This document shows, one piece after another, positions 63,303 through 64,000 of a stretch of 64,000 nucleotides of DNA. The notes beneath the pieces were generated by a model. That model ran no database searches, was not told the DNA's origin, and was given only the letters and a program-made list of their open reading frames with translations. The DNA is taken from assembly GCA_033032175.1 (NCBI GenBank), contig CM065309.1, positions 3,472,001 through 3,536,000 of the forward strand, given 5' to 3'. Source of the stretch: Saturnia japonica (Eukaryota > Arthropoda > Insecta > Lepidoptera > Saturniidae). Numbering within the stretch: the first letter of the stretch is position 1; every line of letters begins with the position of its first letter. Both the position numbers and the translations under genes were made by a program.

Positions 63303-64000
63303 ATGGCAAGCTCAAGGACGACTGACAATTCAAAAGCAACGACCTTGGCATTATCGAAACGGACATCTGATAGACCCTCTGTGGTCATCGAGAGAGATCT
63401 GGCGCTTGATGAATTCGCAGTCAGACACTGGACTGATAGTTCAAGTGAGGAAGGGGCAGAGGCTACTGATAGCAGAAAGAGGGGACACGTGGGCGATGGA
63501 GATGAGGTAGGCGTGACCGAGTCCCCGCCCAGCAAGATTACCACGGCGCGCAGGGGCAAATCCTGCGACCCTGGCAATACGGCGGGATCTAGGCGTACGA
63601 TAGTGGGTGAGGTAGGCGTGTCCGCTGTACCCACGAAACTATCATCCAGCGCTACTACACTGGAGTCTCCAGAAATTAAAGAGGAGTTAGCCCTTGAGAC
63701 TCTTGACCCGGAGCGGTTAAGGACTCTGGCGAATAAAAAAGTGGCGTGTATTTATGAGGTGTGCAAGAAATCGGGCCACCTCAAGGGAACCTCTATAAAG
63801 GAGCTGAAGGGAGCAGCAAGTGTACTGCAAGAAGTGGTGGCAACAGCGCTCACCAGAACTGTGGCTGAGGAGACGCTGTTATTCCGTCGAGAAACTAGAA
63901 AACTCCGCGAAGAGGTAACGGAACTGAAGGCGGAGCTCGCTACCCTCCGTAAACGTCCAGAGAATCCACCTCTGACAACGGCACCACGGGCTCAGACGGA
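63303..64000 (+). CDS. ORF1 (gag-like) of element J, incomplete at edge
   Basis: Open from ATG 63303 (MASSRTTDNSKATTLALSKR) to the window end, about 232 codons: acidic/Ser-rich N-terminus (HWTDSSSEEGAEATDSRKRG), LALETLDPERLRTLANKKVA, SGHLKGTSIKELKGAASVLQ and the start of the coiled coil. It lacks the TAG that breaks copy E. The three zinc knuckles should lie beyond the edge. Confidence 0.8.
   Translation, partial: MASSRTTDNSKATTLALSKRTSDRPSVVIERDLALDEFAVRHWTDSSSEEGAEATDSRKRGHVGDGDEVGVTESPPSKITTARRGKSCDPGNTAGSRRTIVGEVGVSAVPTKLSSSATTLESPEIKEELALETLDPERLRTLANKKVACIYEVCKKSGHLKGTSIKELKGAASVLQEVVATALTRTVAEETLLFRRETRKLREEVTELKAELATLRKRPENPPLTTAPRAQT

Larger units (their letters stand above)
62858..64000 (+). 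mobile_element. element J: 5' part of an element nearly identical to E, cut by window edge
   Basis: Starts AGTGCGTGTCAGG, lacking three or four Gs of the ribozyme P1, followed by the same 5' UTR, leader and ORF1 as E with few differences by eye. Whether it is gag-only cannot be seen. Confidence 0.85.

Overview
The window reads as a chromosome end of an insect, most likely a moth or butterfly. The reasons are (TTAGG)n telomeric repeats, R1-clade retrotransposons inserted precisely into them (the arrangement known for the TRAS group), mariner remnants, and short dispersed repeats of a lepidopteran type. The species cannot be named from the sequence. The G-rich TTAGG strand is the + strand, so the chromosome tip should lie to the right and the centromere to the left.

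Layout. 1-2.96 kb: a Ty3/gypsy (Mag-like) LTR retrotransposon on the minus strand, cut by the left edge, with a 156-bp 5' LTR. 3-14.2 kb: A+T-rich intergenic DNA holding a MITE-like element, four copies of one short dispersed repeat, two mariner/Tc1-type remnants and a possible SINE. 14.25-25.26 kb: the only host gene recognised, the glycogen debranching enzyme AGL, with 19 GC-rich exons reconstructed from splice signals, a TATA/Inr promoter, and one large intron holding a LINE nested in a mariner, a LINE tail and a foldback element. An open frame of about 340 codons continues in frame past the AGL stop to 26,286 and ends in a hydrophobic tail. 26.3-29.69 kb: A+T-rich DNA and a second degenerate copy of the same LINE.

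29.69-64.0 kb: a head-to-tail array of at least 15 telomere-specific non-LTR elements (labelled A, A', B-I, K-N, J), all on the + strand. Where element boundaries are intact the order is poly(A), GGTT(AGGTT)n, next element. Every such 5' junction falls after GGTT and every 3' junction is poly(A)-GGTT. ORF1 is a gag-like protein with a coiled coil and three zinc knuckles. ORF2 has an APE-type endonuclease, a reverse transcriptase and a C-terminal zinc finger.

Four things stand out in the array. (1) The element 5' ends carry an HDV-like double-pseudoknot ribozyme with covarying helices, whose predicted cleavage point is the telomere/element junction. (2) Many copies (B, E, F, K, L, N) go directly from the end of ORF1 into the 3' UTR at one common junction, so they form a gag-only lineage comparable in layout to Drosophila HeT-A but in a TTAGG telomere. 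(3) A 75-87-nt leader module with GNRA-type loops and covarying stems recurs eight times, three times in one element. (4) An ORF-less 1.08-kb derivative carries 11 short hairpins with compensating stems and is flanked by a 14-16-bp target duplication.

Regions 54.9-57.6 and 60.2-62.5 kb carry many single-base homopolymer deletions, so part of the ORF damage may be consensus error. Working model (inference): RT-bearing copies (best preserved ORF2: element M) supply the enzyme in trans to gag-only and ORF-less copies, the 5' ribozyme trims readthrough telomeric transcripts, and the array grows by repeated insertion beside earlier poly(A) tails and shrinks by loss of distal (3') sequence.
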